A stretch of DNA of 64,000 bases from Arthrobacter sp. Leaf137 (GTDB lineage Bacteria; Actinomycetota; Actinomycetes; Actinomycetales; Micrococcaceae): NCBI RefSeq assembly GCF_001423525.1, contig NZ_LMOI01000001.1, positions 62,001 through 126,000 on the forward strand. Direction: 5' to 3'. The notes beneath the pieces are model-generated. The model made no database searches. It had not been told where the DNA came from and worked only from the letters and a program-made list of their open reading frames with translations. Both the position numbers and the translations under genes were made by a program. The first letter of the stretch is position 1; each line of letters opens with the position of its first letter. Positions 8,320 through 16,200 of the stretch are shown one piece after another.

Positions 8320-8322
8320 CTA
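8302..8322. promoter_or_regulatory. Candidate NrtR operator 2 (pnuC promoter)
   Basis: TAATTATC (8302-8309), five-base spacer, GACAACTA (8315-8322). The left arm and spacer length equal those of operator 1; the right arm differs at two positions. Its centre is 33 bases from operator 1, about three helical turns, and it overlaps the -35 hexamer. Confidence 0.6.
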
Positions 8323-8380
8323 GCGTGTCGAACAGCCGCGGCTGCCACTCCCGCCATGCCCGATGTTGCCAGGACACGAC

Positions 8381-8407
8381 AAAGGCCATCCCGGAAGGAT
8401 GGCCTTT
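8381..8407 (-). terminator. Terminator hairpin downstream of tRNA-Ala
   Basis: AAAGGCCATCC and GGATGGCCTTT form an 11-base perfect stem with a five-base loop, 17 bases past the tRNA 3' end in the direction of transcription. It also insulates the pnuC promoter from tRNA readthrough. Confidence 0.75.
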
Positions 8408-8423
8408 GATGAAACGAAAACTG

Positions 8424-8496
8424 TGGAGCTAAGGAGATTCGAACTCCTGACCTCTTCGATGCGAACGAAGCGCTCTACCAACTGAGCTATAGCCCC
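8424..8496 (-). tRNA. tRNA-Ala (anticodon CGC)
   Basis: A 73-base cloverleaf on the minus strand. The acceptor stem is GGGGCTA with TAGCTCC and discriminator A, the D arm has AGTTGGTAGAGC, the anticodon stem is CTTCG/CGAAG around the loop TTCGCAT giving CGC, and the T arm has the GTTCGAATC core. The 3' CCA is not encoded. Decoding GCG codons for alanine fits a high-GC genome. Confidence 0.95.
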
Positions 8497-8628
8497 GGAA
8501 CGGTGCGGCCTTTTACGGGATCTGAACCGGTGACCCTAGGCTACACATTTTTCCTGCCCCAATGCCAACCGGCGCTCCCGGTTCCGTCGATGCCCGCCCG
8601 GACGGCCGGCGTCGGGCCTGGCTAGGGT

Positions 8629-9594
8629 CTATGCCCTGCGGCGCTGCAGGACGTCGTCGAGGTTGCTGAGCGCGCTCTGCGCTTTCGTGAGCTGCTGGGC
8701 GTCAACGGGTGCCCCACCGGCCGCTCCCGCTGCGTTTCCGGCAGCGCCCTGCTTCAGAGACGGCTTGCCAACTGCTTTCGGTGCTTCCGGAAGCTCAAGC
8801 GGCCTGGGCTCTGGCCGCTCGGCCTTGGCAGCCTCCACATACACAGGCTTGGGGACCTCAACAGGCTCCCAGGGGGTGCTGGAGGGAGCGTCCGACGCCG
8901 GTGCTGCCGCGCTGGTATCGCCCGCGGCCACGGCTACGGCGATGGCTGCTTCACGCAGTTCGACGGCGGTCAGCGGCTTGGCCTGGGGCTTGTGGGCCTC
9001 GGCGTCGAAAACGGGGCTTTCCGGCCGGGCAGGCACCGGCGCGGTTTGCGGCTTGGGCGGAATCCGGTCAAGGGGCGCGGCCGTCCGGGCCGGCGCGCTC
9101 ATGGCCGAGCGGAACGCTGCGTTGACCTTCGCCTTGCGGCCCCGGACAGCGAGGCTGCGCAGAAGAACGACGCAGGCCGCCGTGAGCGCCACGCAGGACA
9201 GCGGCAGGACCGCAGAACCCAGGCCGAAGGGCAGCAGGACGCCGGAGACGAATGCCGTGACAAGCGAGATAAGCCCAACGAGTGCGATGGATGTGCGCCC
9301 GTAGTGGATGCGCAGCCGCCCGTTGGCTGCGCTGGCCGGCCCGGCAGCGGCCGCAGGCTTGGCAGCGGGTGCGGCGCTCTTCCTCGTATCCATCGTTTTC
9401 TCCTGCTTAGCGGCGACGTTCAGAACCATGCCTTGCGGCCGTTCCGGTTTCTCCTCTGTGGGTGTGTCCGCCACGAAATCGCCGGCGGGCTGGAACTGGT
9501 GCCTGCGGTTCCGGAGGACGTAGGGGCCAACCCACACAATCCAGAGCACGACAGCAACCACAAGGATCACAGAACTGCTAAGGGGGAAGTCCAC
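8629..9594 (-). CDS. sepX: SepX/GlpR-like actinobacterial membrane protein
   Basis: About 321 residues: one N-terminal membrane helix (SSVILVVAVVLWIVWVGPYV), a linker, two further hydrophobic helices around residues 103-150, then a long proline- and alanine-rich cytoplasmic tail ending in LSNLDDVLQRRRA. A conserved membrane protein next to rimJ and galU matches SepX of Streptomyces, a cell-division membrane protein, and Rv0996 of M. tuberculosis. Identification rests on layout and synteny rather than on a catalytic motif. I use the GTG at 9594 because a TACGGT hexamer lies seven bases upstream; a TTG at 9600 is the alternative. Confidence 0.7.
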   Translation of the reverse strand: MDFPLSSSVILVVAVVLWIVWVGPYVLRNRRHQFQPAGDFVADTPTEEKPERPQGMVLNVAAKQEKTMDTRKSAAPAAKPAAAAGPASAANGRLRIHYGRTSIALVGLISLVTAFVSGVLLPFGLGSAVLPLSCVALTAACVVLLRSLAVRGRKAKVNAAFRSAMSAPARTAAPLDRIPPKPQTAPVPARPESPVFDAEAHKPQAKPLTAVELREAAIAVAVAAGDTSAAAPASDAPSSTPWEPVEVPKPVYVEAAKAERPEPRPLELPEAPKAVGKPSLKQGAAGNAAGAAGGAPVDAQQLTKAQSALSNLDDVLQRRRA

Positions 9595-9607
9595 ACTCAA
9601 AACCGTA
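9595..9607 (-). promoter_or_regulatory. Leaderless promoter -10 of sepX
   Basis: On the minus strand TACGGT (9602-9607) is followed by seven bases and GTG at 9594. Confidence 0.4.
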
Positions 9608-9675
9608 TGAGCATCACCACTGCCACACTGGCATTGGCTGCGGTGTGTCGCAGGGCGGTTGCCAAATGAGTGGAA

Positions 9676-10296
9676 TTAAGACTTCCGGGACGACATCCAT
9701 CGCGGCAACAGGCCGTCCGGGACCTCCTCGGAGGTCAGCGCGAAGGACCTGTGGTCAGCCCACTCACCGTTGATGTGAAGATACCGGGGCCGGTACCCCT
9801 CGTCGCGGAAGCCCAGCTTCTCCACCACCCGCAGGCTGGGTCCGTTTTCGGGCCGGATGTTGATTTCCATCCGGTGCAGCCCAAGGGTCTGGAAGCAGTG
9901 GTCCGTCACCAGGGCCACCGCTGTGGGGGCAATTCCCTGGCCAGCCCGTGCCTGGTCCACCCAGTAGCCAAGCGTGGCCATCATTGCTGAGCCCCAGAGG
10001 ATGGATGACACCGTCAGCTGGCCCACGATGGGCGGGGTCCGGCTGCCGGCCATCCGCTCCGTAATGAGGAACGGCAACGCCGTGGACTGGGCGGCTTGCG
10101 AATTTAGCGATCGCACCATCTGCCGGTAGTCCGGCAACCCTCCGCGCGGATCCGGGTTGGATGCCTCCCACGGCGCAAGCCACTGGCTGTTCCGTGACCG
10201 CACTTCGGTCCATTCTTTCCGGTCGCGGTAGCGGATGGGCCGCAGGACCAGGTCACCGCATTCAAGCGTGGCCGGCCAGATGGGACCGAAGCGCAC
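9676..10296 (-). CDS. GNAT acetyltransferase, RimJ/RimL type
   Basis: 206 residues with a GNAT fold of the ribosomal-protein-alanine acetyltransferase group: an N-terminal LRPIRYRDRKEWTEVRSRN segment, the acetyl-CoA region around GYWVDQARAGQGIAPTAVAL, and C-terminal LHRMEINIRPENGPSLRVVE before KLGFRDEGY. It would transfer acetyl from acetyl-CoA to an N-terminus or small substrate. The GTG at 10296 starts four bases after the galU stop codon; a longer frame upstream would overlap galU and reads as out-of-frame sequence. It is co-directional with galU, in the same order as rimJ near galU in mycobacteria, though moeA, which lies between them there, is absent here. Confidence 0.85.
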   Translation of the reverse strand: MRFGPIWPATLECGDLVLRPIRYRDRKEWTEVRSRNSQWLAPWEASNPDPRGGLPDYRQMVRSLNSQAAQSTALPFLITERMAGSRTPPIVGQLTVSSILWGSAMMATLGYWVDQARAGQGIAPTAVALVTDHCFQTLGLHRMEINIRPENGPSLRVVEKLGFRDEGYRPRYLHINGEWADHRSFALTSEEVPDGLLPRWMSSRKS

Positions 10297-10300
10297 GATG

Positions 10301-11206
10301 CTACTTGGAGAGTTGGGCGGCGAAGCCCGGCAACCACTCCCGCAGGCCTGGGCCCAGGTCATCACTGTCGACGGCCAGCTGCACGCAGGCCTTCAGGTAG
10401 CTCAGTTTGTCGCCGGTGTCGTAGCGGCGGCCGCGGAACACCACACCGTAGACGCCGTAGCCTTCACCCTCGCCGGTGGCAAGTTCCTGCAGGGCGTCGG
10501 TCAGCTGGATCTCGCCACCACGGCCGGGGCCGGTTTCCTCCAGCACGTCGAAGACGGCCGGGTGCAGCACATAACGGCCGATGACTGCCAGGTTGGACGG
10601 CGCCTCGTCCGCCGCAGGCTTCTCGACGAGCCTGTTGATCCGGACGTAGCCTTCGCCGTCGATGTACTCGATGTCCGCGCAGCCGTAGGCGCTGATCTGG
10701 GACGGATCCACTTCGATCAGCGCAACCACCGAACCGCCGGTCTTGGCCTGCACGTCAATCATGGTTCCCAGGAGCTCGTCCCGGGCATCAATCAGGTCAT
10801 CACCGAGGAGCACGGCAAAGGGCTCGTTGCCCACGTGCTGGCGGGCACGCAGCACTGCGTGGCCGAGGCCGTTGGGGTCGCCCTGGCGGACGTAGTGGAT
10901 GTCGCCGAGGTTGCTGGCGGCCTGGATGGACTCCAGCTTCTTGGTGTCACCCTTGTCCGAGAGGGCGGACTCGAGCGACGGGACACGGTCAAAGTGGTCC
11001 TCGAGCGCCCGCTTGTTGCGGCCCGTAATCATCAGGACATCGTTGAGCCCGACGCCAACGGCTTCCTCCACGACGTACTGGATGGCAGGCTTATCCACCA
11101 CCGGAAGCATTTCCTTGGGCATGGCCTTGGTGGCGGGAAGGAACCGGGTGCCCAGCCCAGCAGCGGGGATGACGGCTTTGCGAACTCTCGGGTTACTGGT
11201 AGTCAC
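10301..11206 (-). CDS. galU: UTP-glucose-1-phosphate uridylyltransferase
   Basis: 301 residues, the usual bacterial GalU length. The N-terminal nucleotide-binding signature AVIPAAGLGTRFLPATKAMP is followed by KEMLPVVDKPAIQYVVEEAV, and the middle has FAVLLGDDLIDA, the metal and UTP site. The enzyme makes UDP-glucose for glycans, teichoic-acid-like polymers and trehalose. The GTG start has no ribosome-binding site but has TAGATT six bases upstream, indicating leaderless transcription. Downstream rimJ follows after four bases, so the two are probably co-transcribed. It is divergent from the 5-formyl-THF cyclo-ligase gene. Confidence 0.95.
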   Translation of the reverse strand: MTTSNPRVRKAVIPAAGLGTRFLPATKAMPKEMLPVVDKPAIQYVVEEAVGVGLNDVLMITGRNKRALEDHFDRVPSLESALSDKGDTKKLESIQAASNLGDIHYVRQGDPNGLGHAVLRARQHVGNEPFAVLLGDDLIDARDELLGTMIDVQAKTGGSVVALIEVDPSQISAYGCADIEYIDGEGYVRINRLVEKPAADEAPSNLAVIGRYVLHPAVFDVLEETGPGRGGEIQLTDALQELATGEGEGYGVYGVVFRGRRYDTGDKLSYLKACVQLAVDSDDLGPGLREWLPGFAAQLSK

Positions 11207-11218
11207 CGGACTAATCTA
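11207..11218 (-). promoter_or_regulatory. Leaderless promoter -10 of galU
   Basis: On the minus strand TAGATT (11213-11218) is followed by six bases and the GTG at 11206. Confidence 0.6.
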
Positions 11219-11309
11219 GCGTCAGCGGCAAGCATTAAGTAATCAGCCGTCCGGTCCCGGCGCGGACCTGCACATGAACCAGCCGCCCGCGGCGATGGAG
11301 GGAAAACCC

Positions 11310-11930
11310 ATGACTGAATATCAGACCGGTGCCAAGGACGGCATCCGGACTGCCCACCGTGCCCGCCGCGCGGAACTCTCGCCGGCGGCCCTGGAGGAGG
11401 CCGGCAACGCCCTGGCGGAACATGGCACAGCCTGGGCCGGCTCCCTTGTGGACGGCGCGACCGCAACCTTCTGCGTCTATCTGGGCGTCGGCGTCGAACC
11501 CCCCACCCTCCCGCTGATCCAGGCCCTCCACGCCCGCGGACACCACGTCCTCCTGCCGGTTTGCGAACCCGCGCGCGAGCTGAGCTGGGTATTTTGGTCT
11601 CCGGGCATCCCGTTTGCACGCAGCCGCTACGCACCCGTTATGGAACCTGACGGGCCGCGGCACGGGCCGGATGTGGCCGGCGGGGCGTCCGGGCTGTTCA
11701 TTCCGGCCACTGCCGTTGATCTTTCCGGTAACCGGATTGGCCAGGGCGGAGGCTATTACGACAAGTTCCTGGGCCATTTGGACACTGCCGGGAAGCAAAT
11801 TCCGCTCGCCGCTGTTATCTACGACGAAGAACTCCTGCCTGCCGGTCGGATCCCCGCCGAGGAGTTCGACCGTCCCGTTCCGGCCGTCCTGACACCGGGC
11901 GGACTTCGGGTCCTGGCGGGAGCACCCTGA
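11310..11930 (+). CDS. 5-formyltetrahydrofolate cyclo-ligase
   Basis: 206 residues. The C-terminal signature NRIGQGGGYYDKFL (about 145-160) is diagnostic of the family, which converts 5-formyl-THF to 5,10-methenyl-THF with ATP. An N-terminal basic segment (GIRTAHRARRAELS) also fits. The ATG at 11310 has GGAGGG seven bases upstream, which decides the start against an in-frame ATG at 11274. It is followed by ruc, whose own promoter and CIRCE element lie in the gap. The order cyclo-ligase, galU, rimJ, sepX is shared with mycobacteria. Confidence 0.92.
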   Translation: MTEYQTGAKDGIRTAHRARRAELSPAALEEAGNALAEHGTAWAGSLVDGATATFCVYLGVGVEPPTLPLIQALHARGHHVLLPVCEPARELSWVFWSPGIPFARSRYAPVMEPDGPRHGPDVAGGASGLFIPATAVDLSGNRIGQGGGYYDKFLGHLDTAGKQIPLAAVIYDEELLPAGRIPAEEFDRPVPAVLTPGGLRVLAGAP

Positions 11931-11957
11931 ACCCGGACAGCCGGTGGACGGGGATGA

Positions 11958-11963
11958 TAGAAT
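11958..11963 (+). promoter_or_regulatory. -10 hexamer of ruc
   Basis: TAGAAT just upstream of, and overlapping by one base, the CIRCE-like element. Transcription would begin near 11970, giving a leader of about 80 bases to the GTG at 12053. Confidence 0.55.
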
Positions 11964-11989
11964 TAGCACTCAGGCCCTGCGACTGCTAA
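11963..11989. promoter_or_regulatory. CIRCE element (HrcA operator) in the ruc promoter
   Basis: TTAGCACTC (11963-11971), exactly nine bases, then GACTGCTAA (11981-11989). The CIRCE consensus is TTAGCACTC-N9-GAGTGCTAA, so there is one mismatch in 18 defined positions. It overlaps the -10 and predicted start site, the right place for repression. Confidence 0.85.
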
Positions 11990-12052
11990 CGGACCATCAG
12001 TGGAACGGGTGGCAGCACGGGACCTCTCGTTTGCCCAAGAGGAGGAGCACCA

Positions 12053-12313
12053 GTGCCAACATATGCTTACGCCTGCAAGGATTGCGGCCATGCTTTTGAC
12101 ATCGTCCAGTCATTCTCGGACAGCACACTGACGTCCTGCCCGGAATGTGAAGGCACGCTGCGCAAGAAATTCAACAGCGTGGGCGTCGTCTTCAAGGGAT
12201 CGGGCTTCTACCGCACCGACTCCCGCGATTCCAAGGGCAGCACCGTTTCCGCAGCACCCGCGGCTCCGGCAGCCCCCGCTCCGGCGCCCGCCCCGGCGGC
12301 TGCCGCCAGCTGA
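12053..12313 (+). CDS. ruc: Ruc/FmdB-family zinc-ribbon protein, likely redox-regulated chaperone
   Basis: 86 residues. Two CxxC pairs (C8/C11 in CKDC, C29/C32 in CPEC) form an FmdB-type zinc ribbon, followed by a short KKFNSVGVVFKGSGFY segment and a disordered tail rich in Ala and Pro. The start is a GTG with AGGAGGAG upstream. M. tuberculosis Ruc (Rv0991c) is a zinc-ribbon protein with a disordered tail that acts as an oxidation-activated chaperone and belongs to the HrcA regulon. Here the gene has the same neighbour (cyclo-ligase) and a CIRCE element, which supports orthology. Chaperone activity itself is inferred. Confidence 0.85.
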   Translation: MPTYAYACKDCGHAFDIVQSFSDSTLTSCPECEGTLRKKFNSVGVVFKGSGFYRTDSRDSKGSTVSAAPAAPAAPAPAPAPAAAAS

Positions 12314-12430
12314 CACCGGTCCGCACCCGTCCAACACACCCGGACTGCCAGCGGCCCCGGACCTAAAGACGGCACCACCATGTTGTCCACATAGGGCCGG
12401 GGCCGCTGTCGTCGGCCATGCCTGCCCACC

Positions 12431-12442
12431 TAGCGTGAAGGC
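12431..12442 (+). promoter_or_regulatory. Leaderless promoter -10 of the SAF-domain gene
   Basis: TAGCGT (12431-12436) is followed by six bases and ATG at 12443. Confidence 0.5.
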
Positions 12443-13171
12443 ATGCCTGCACATCCCCCCGGTGCCCACCGCAGACCGTCCGTCTTCCAAGCTAAAAAGG
12501 GTGCTGCCGCGTCCCGGCGCGGCAGCCCGCTGACCCGTGTGGTCGGGTTGCTCAACCGCAACCGGCGCCTCGCTGTTGCCCTTCTTCTCTGCGCAGCGGC
12601 GTCCATCACGGTCCACCAGCTCACCCCTGCGCCGGCCGACACTGTCACAGCCCTGTCCGCAGCCAGGGACCTGCCCGCCGGAACAGCTGTAACTGCCGCA
12701 GACCTCGTTCCGGTGCGGGTACCGCCCGGCCTGCTGTCCGAAGGCGTGCTGAGCGGGCAGGCTGATGCGGCAGGCAAGCAGTTGGCAACCCCGCTGCGAA
12801 AAGGGCAGCTGGTCACCGATGTCCAGCTCCTCGGTCCCGGGCTGCTCACCGGCACTCCCCCGGGATCGGCGGCCGTTCCATTGCGGATGGCCGATGCTTC
12901 ATCCATCCAATTGGTTTCGCCGGGGCAACTGGTGAACGTCGTCCTGACATCCGGAAACGGGTTCGACCAGCAGGGACCCTCGGAAGTCCTGGCCGCGGGA
13001 GTCCCCGTCCTCTGGACCGCAGCCAAAGGTGGGCAGGGCGGACAATGGCTGGGCACCGCCGAAACCGACGGGCTGATCGTGGTAGCAGCCACGGCTGAAC
13101 AGTCAGCGCGGCTGGCAGGGGCGTCCACGCAGGGCAAATTGTTCTTCGTCCTGGTGGGACCGCCGTCGTGA
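12443..13171 (+). CDS. SAF-domain (CpaB/RcpC-like) membrane-anchored protein
   Basis: 242 residues: a basic N-terminus, one membrane segment near residues 43-58 (RLAVALLLCAAASITVHQ), then an extracytoplasmic SAF domain (about 68-135) with the typical AARDLPAGTAVTAADL start. SAF domains of this type occur in CpaB/RcpC proteins of Flp pilus systems, but no pilus genes lie nearby, so the role is open. It has its own leaderless promoter 130 bases after ruc and shares a strong hairpin terminator with the convergent helicase-like gene. Confidence 0.75.
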   Translation: MPAHPPGAHRRPSVFQAKKGAAASRRGSPLTRVVGLLNRNRRLAVALLLCAAASITVHQLTPAPADTVTALSAARDLPAGTAVTAADLVPVRVPPGLLSEGVLSGQADAAGKQLATPLRKGQLVTDVQLLGPGLLTGTPPGSAAVPLRMADASSIQLVSPGQLVNVVLTSGNGFDQQGPSEVLAAGVPVLWTAAKGGQGGQWLGTAETDGLIVVAATAEQSARLAGASTQGKLFFVLVGPPS

Positions 13172-13202
13172 CAGGCCCTGCCGAGCCCGGCAGGGCCTGT
13201 CA
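13169..13202. terminator. Bidirectional terminator between SAF gene and helicase-like gene
   Basis: A perfect 15-base stem (arms 13169-13183 and 13188-13202, loop AGCC). The stem begins at the stop codon of the SAF-domain gene and lies 24 bases past the stop of the convergent gene. There is no U-tract. Confidence 0.7.
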
Positions 13203-13226
13203 TAACGTCGACAGGGCTATGGGCCT

Positions 13227-16200
13227 TCAGCCCCAGTGCGGGGGCTTCTGCTCCTTCAACCATGCGTCATGGTCCTCGTCGCGATCGCCCCACGCCCGCG
13301 GGTCATCTTCCGCGGCAGTTTTGGGCAATACGCCCTCCACTAGGCTGCGCGCTGCGGATGAGCCGGCCTCTTCCGTGTCCACGGCATCACCGGAACCTTC
13401 GGTGCTTTCGGTATCGGCCGCATCCACGGCGCCGTCAGCGTCCTCGGGGTTCACGTCATCCTGTGGCGTCTCAGCATCCTTCGGGGTCACGGTGCCCGCC
13501 TCCTCACTGTCTGGTCCTGCAGCGGCGTCGCCGGCGCCGTTTGAATCCGGACCGTCCCAGGATTCACGGCGTTCCCCGCCTCCCTGGGCGTCACGCCGGA
13601 ACCCTGACCCGTTGGTGGCCGGGTATGAAACTGAAGCAGGCTGCGCGGCGTCGATTCCGTTCAGCGCCTGATGGACGTCGTCGTCAAGGAAACCGGCGGA
13701 CTCTGCCGAGCGGCCCGGAAGAACCACCCGTTCCAGCCCCAGGTACCCTGCTATCCGGTCCGCGCAGGCCGAAGGATCGGTGAACACCTCAATGGTCCAC
13801 AGCGGCATGTACCGCCACCCCAGCCGCTCCAGCATCTGCGGCCGCAGCCTGCTGCGCTCACGGACGCTCATGGTGCGGTACTGCTCGGTGCCATCGGACT
13901 CAATCGCCACCGGCCAGGGAAGGTCTGCCTCATCCTGGCCCATGGTGCCCAGCGGGTCTGCGGCCGCCACCACGTCGATGACGCCGTCGTATTGGTGCCA
14001 CACCCGGGCGCCGCGTGCACGAAGCCTGTCGCCGAGGTCGGCAACTAGCGGGTCGGCCCCGAGCGCCTGCTCGCTGGCAGCGGCCCGGGAGGCCGGAGTG
14101 CCGAGGTCGGTGTTTCCCGAAATCTCCCGGTCAAGCAGCGCGTACAGGTCCAAGGCACCGTACGACAACCTGGTGTGGTCCAGGTCCTCCGGGCGGAAGC
14201 ACGTCAGAACGTGGATGGAACGGCGGGCACGGGTCATGGCCAGCGCAAACTTCTCCCTGCCGCCCTCGGCGGACAACGGGCCGAAGTTGTGAAGGGCACG
14301 CCCGTGGGGTGTGCGCCCGTAACCGGGAGAGAAAATGACATGGTCGCGCACCAGGCCTTGTGCCCGTTCAAGGTCAACAACCCGGAAAGACTCCGGCCCC
14401 GCTCCGAAGAAGCTGGCCAGCCCGGGGTAGTTGGGCAACTGGAGCCGGATGGACTCGCCGATCCTCGCGGCATGCCGCAAGCTTGCGGTGACAACCGCCA
14501 GGGAAGTCCTGGGCCGCAGCCGTGCGTGCTCGAACACCAGCTCCACCACGCGGTTGACCTCGGCCACCACGGACTCCACGCCCTCGTGATCGGCGCTGGG
14601 CAGGCCGGTTCCGTCCGGCAAGTACTCCACGAGCAAAGACCGGTCCAGCCCTGTGGCTGACTGTCCCTCGGGAAGGCGGCGGAGTCCGCCGTCGTAGAAA
14701 TTCCTGCTCAGCTGCAGCACCAGGTCCTCGTCCACACCGCGGTAGACATTGGTGAGCTGCCACACCGGCAGCACGGCGGAGAGGGCTTTGAAGGCACTCT
14801 CGACCCGCTGGTGCGCGGACTCTCCGGGCGCGAGCCGCTCCACCCCTACGGTGAAGCTGCGCGGACTGGCGATCCTGGCATCGCCGAAGGCTATGACCTG
14901 CCGGGCCCTCGCGATGGAGGGCAGGACGGCCTGCAGGCTCGTGGCTTCGGCGTCAAGGATTACCACGGCGTCGAAGTGCTGTTCCGCGGGCAGCAGCCCG
15001 CTCATGAGGTAGGGACTCACCGACCAGACGGGAACCAGTGTGCCGATCAGGTCCGGTGCCTGGGCGGTCAGGGCGGGCAGTGAAACCCGGCCGTCCTTGA
15101 GCAGGCTGCGGAGGAGGCCGGCCTGCCGGGGCTGTTCCCCGATGGCTGCCCGCCAACGCTCGGCAAGGTCCCAGCGCAGGCGTGCTGCCCCGCTGGCGAT
15201 GTGGGCGTTGTCCGCGAGCCGGTACTCGGCTTCGAGCTGGCGCAGGGCATCGCCGTCGGACATGGCGAGGTAGTCATCGCCGCTGATCATTGCCTCGAGG
15301 GCTGACTGCCACCAGGCCAGTTCAAGTTCGGCAGCCACCGATCCGGCGGGAACTTCACGTTCGGCGAGGTCGGCCAGGAGCTCGCCCAGGCCGTGCTCGC
15401 GCATGTTCTCCACCAGGAGCGTCCGCTCCGGGAGCGTTTTAAGCGTGTCAGTGTCCGCGACGAGCCGTTCCAGCCGCTCCAGGAGGTCTTCGTAGCGGAC
15501 GGTGGACAGTGCCCCGCCCCCGGCTGTGTGCTTCAGGCATTCACCAAGGCCCGCAAGCTCCTGGTCCAACTCGCGGTACAGGGCGTTCATCTCGACCAGT
15601 CCGGACGGGACGGCAGGGTGCCGCTGGGTGGTGGCGTAGCTTGCCCAGCGCGCACGCTGTTCCTGGACCAGGACCAGGGACGTGTGCAGGTCTGCGATGT
15701 GGACGCCAGGCCGGACGTACTCCTTGGCCACACGGCGGAGCCGCGACCGCTGCATGGAGGTCATCTCGATCCCGCGTTCCCGCCGCCACGCCGAGGGTGC
15801 GGTAGCCGAAATGAGGTCCGTGACGGGCCGGTCGAAGATATCCGGCGTGAACTTGTCCAGGCTTCCACGCACGGCAACCAGCAGCTCAAGCTGCTCGCCC
15901 CATTCGGCGAAGGATTCACCGAGGCGGATTTCCGCGTGCTCGGCCACGGCATTCATCCGCTCCCGCAGTACGGGAAGACTCTTTGCAACGGCCCGCACCA
16001 GGTCCTGGGCCTCTTCCGTTTCCTTGCGCGTCAGGAGCCGGGCGCCATGCCACGGACTGGTGGTGGACGCCTTGCTGAAGCTGCCCAGCTCCGCTGCGCG
16101 CTGCAGCCGGCCAGCCAGCTCCTCGCGGTCGCGGATGTTGTCCAGGACGCTCCGCTTCAGCCGCACGGTGGTGGCTGGTGCGGGATGGATGGATGTCAGC

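Noticed and set aside
8254..8340. An NAD-responsive riboswitch in front of pnuC
   Set aside because: The predicted leader is only about 30 bases, too short for known NAD riboswitches, while the paired palindromes and the nrtR gene explain regulation.
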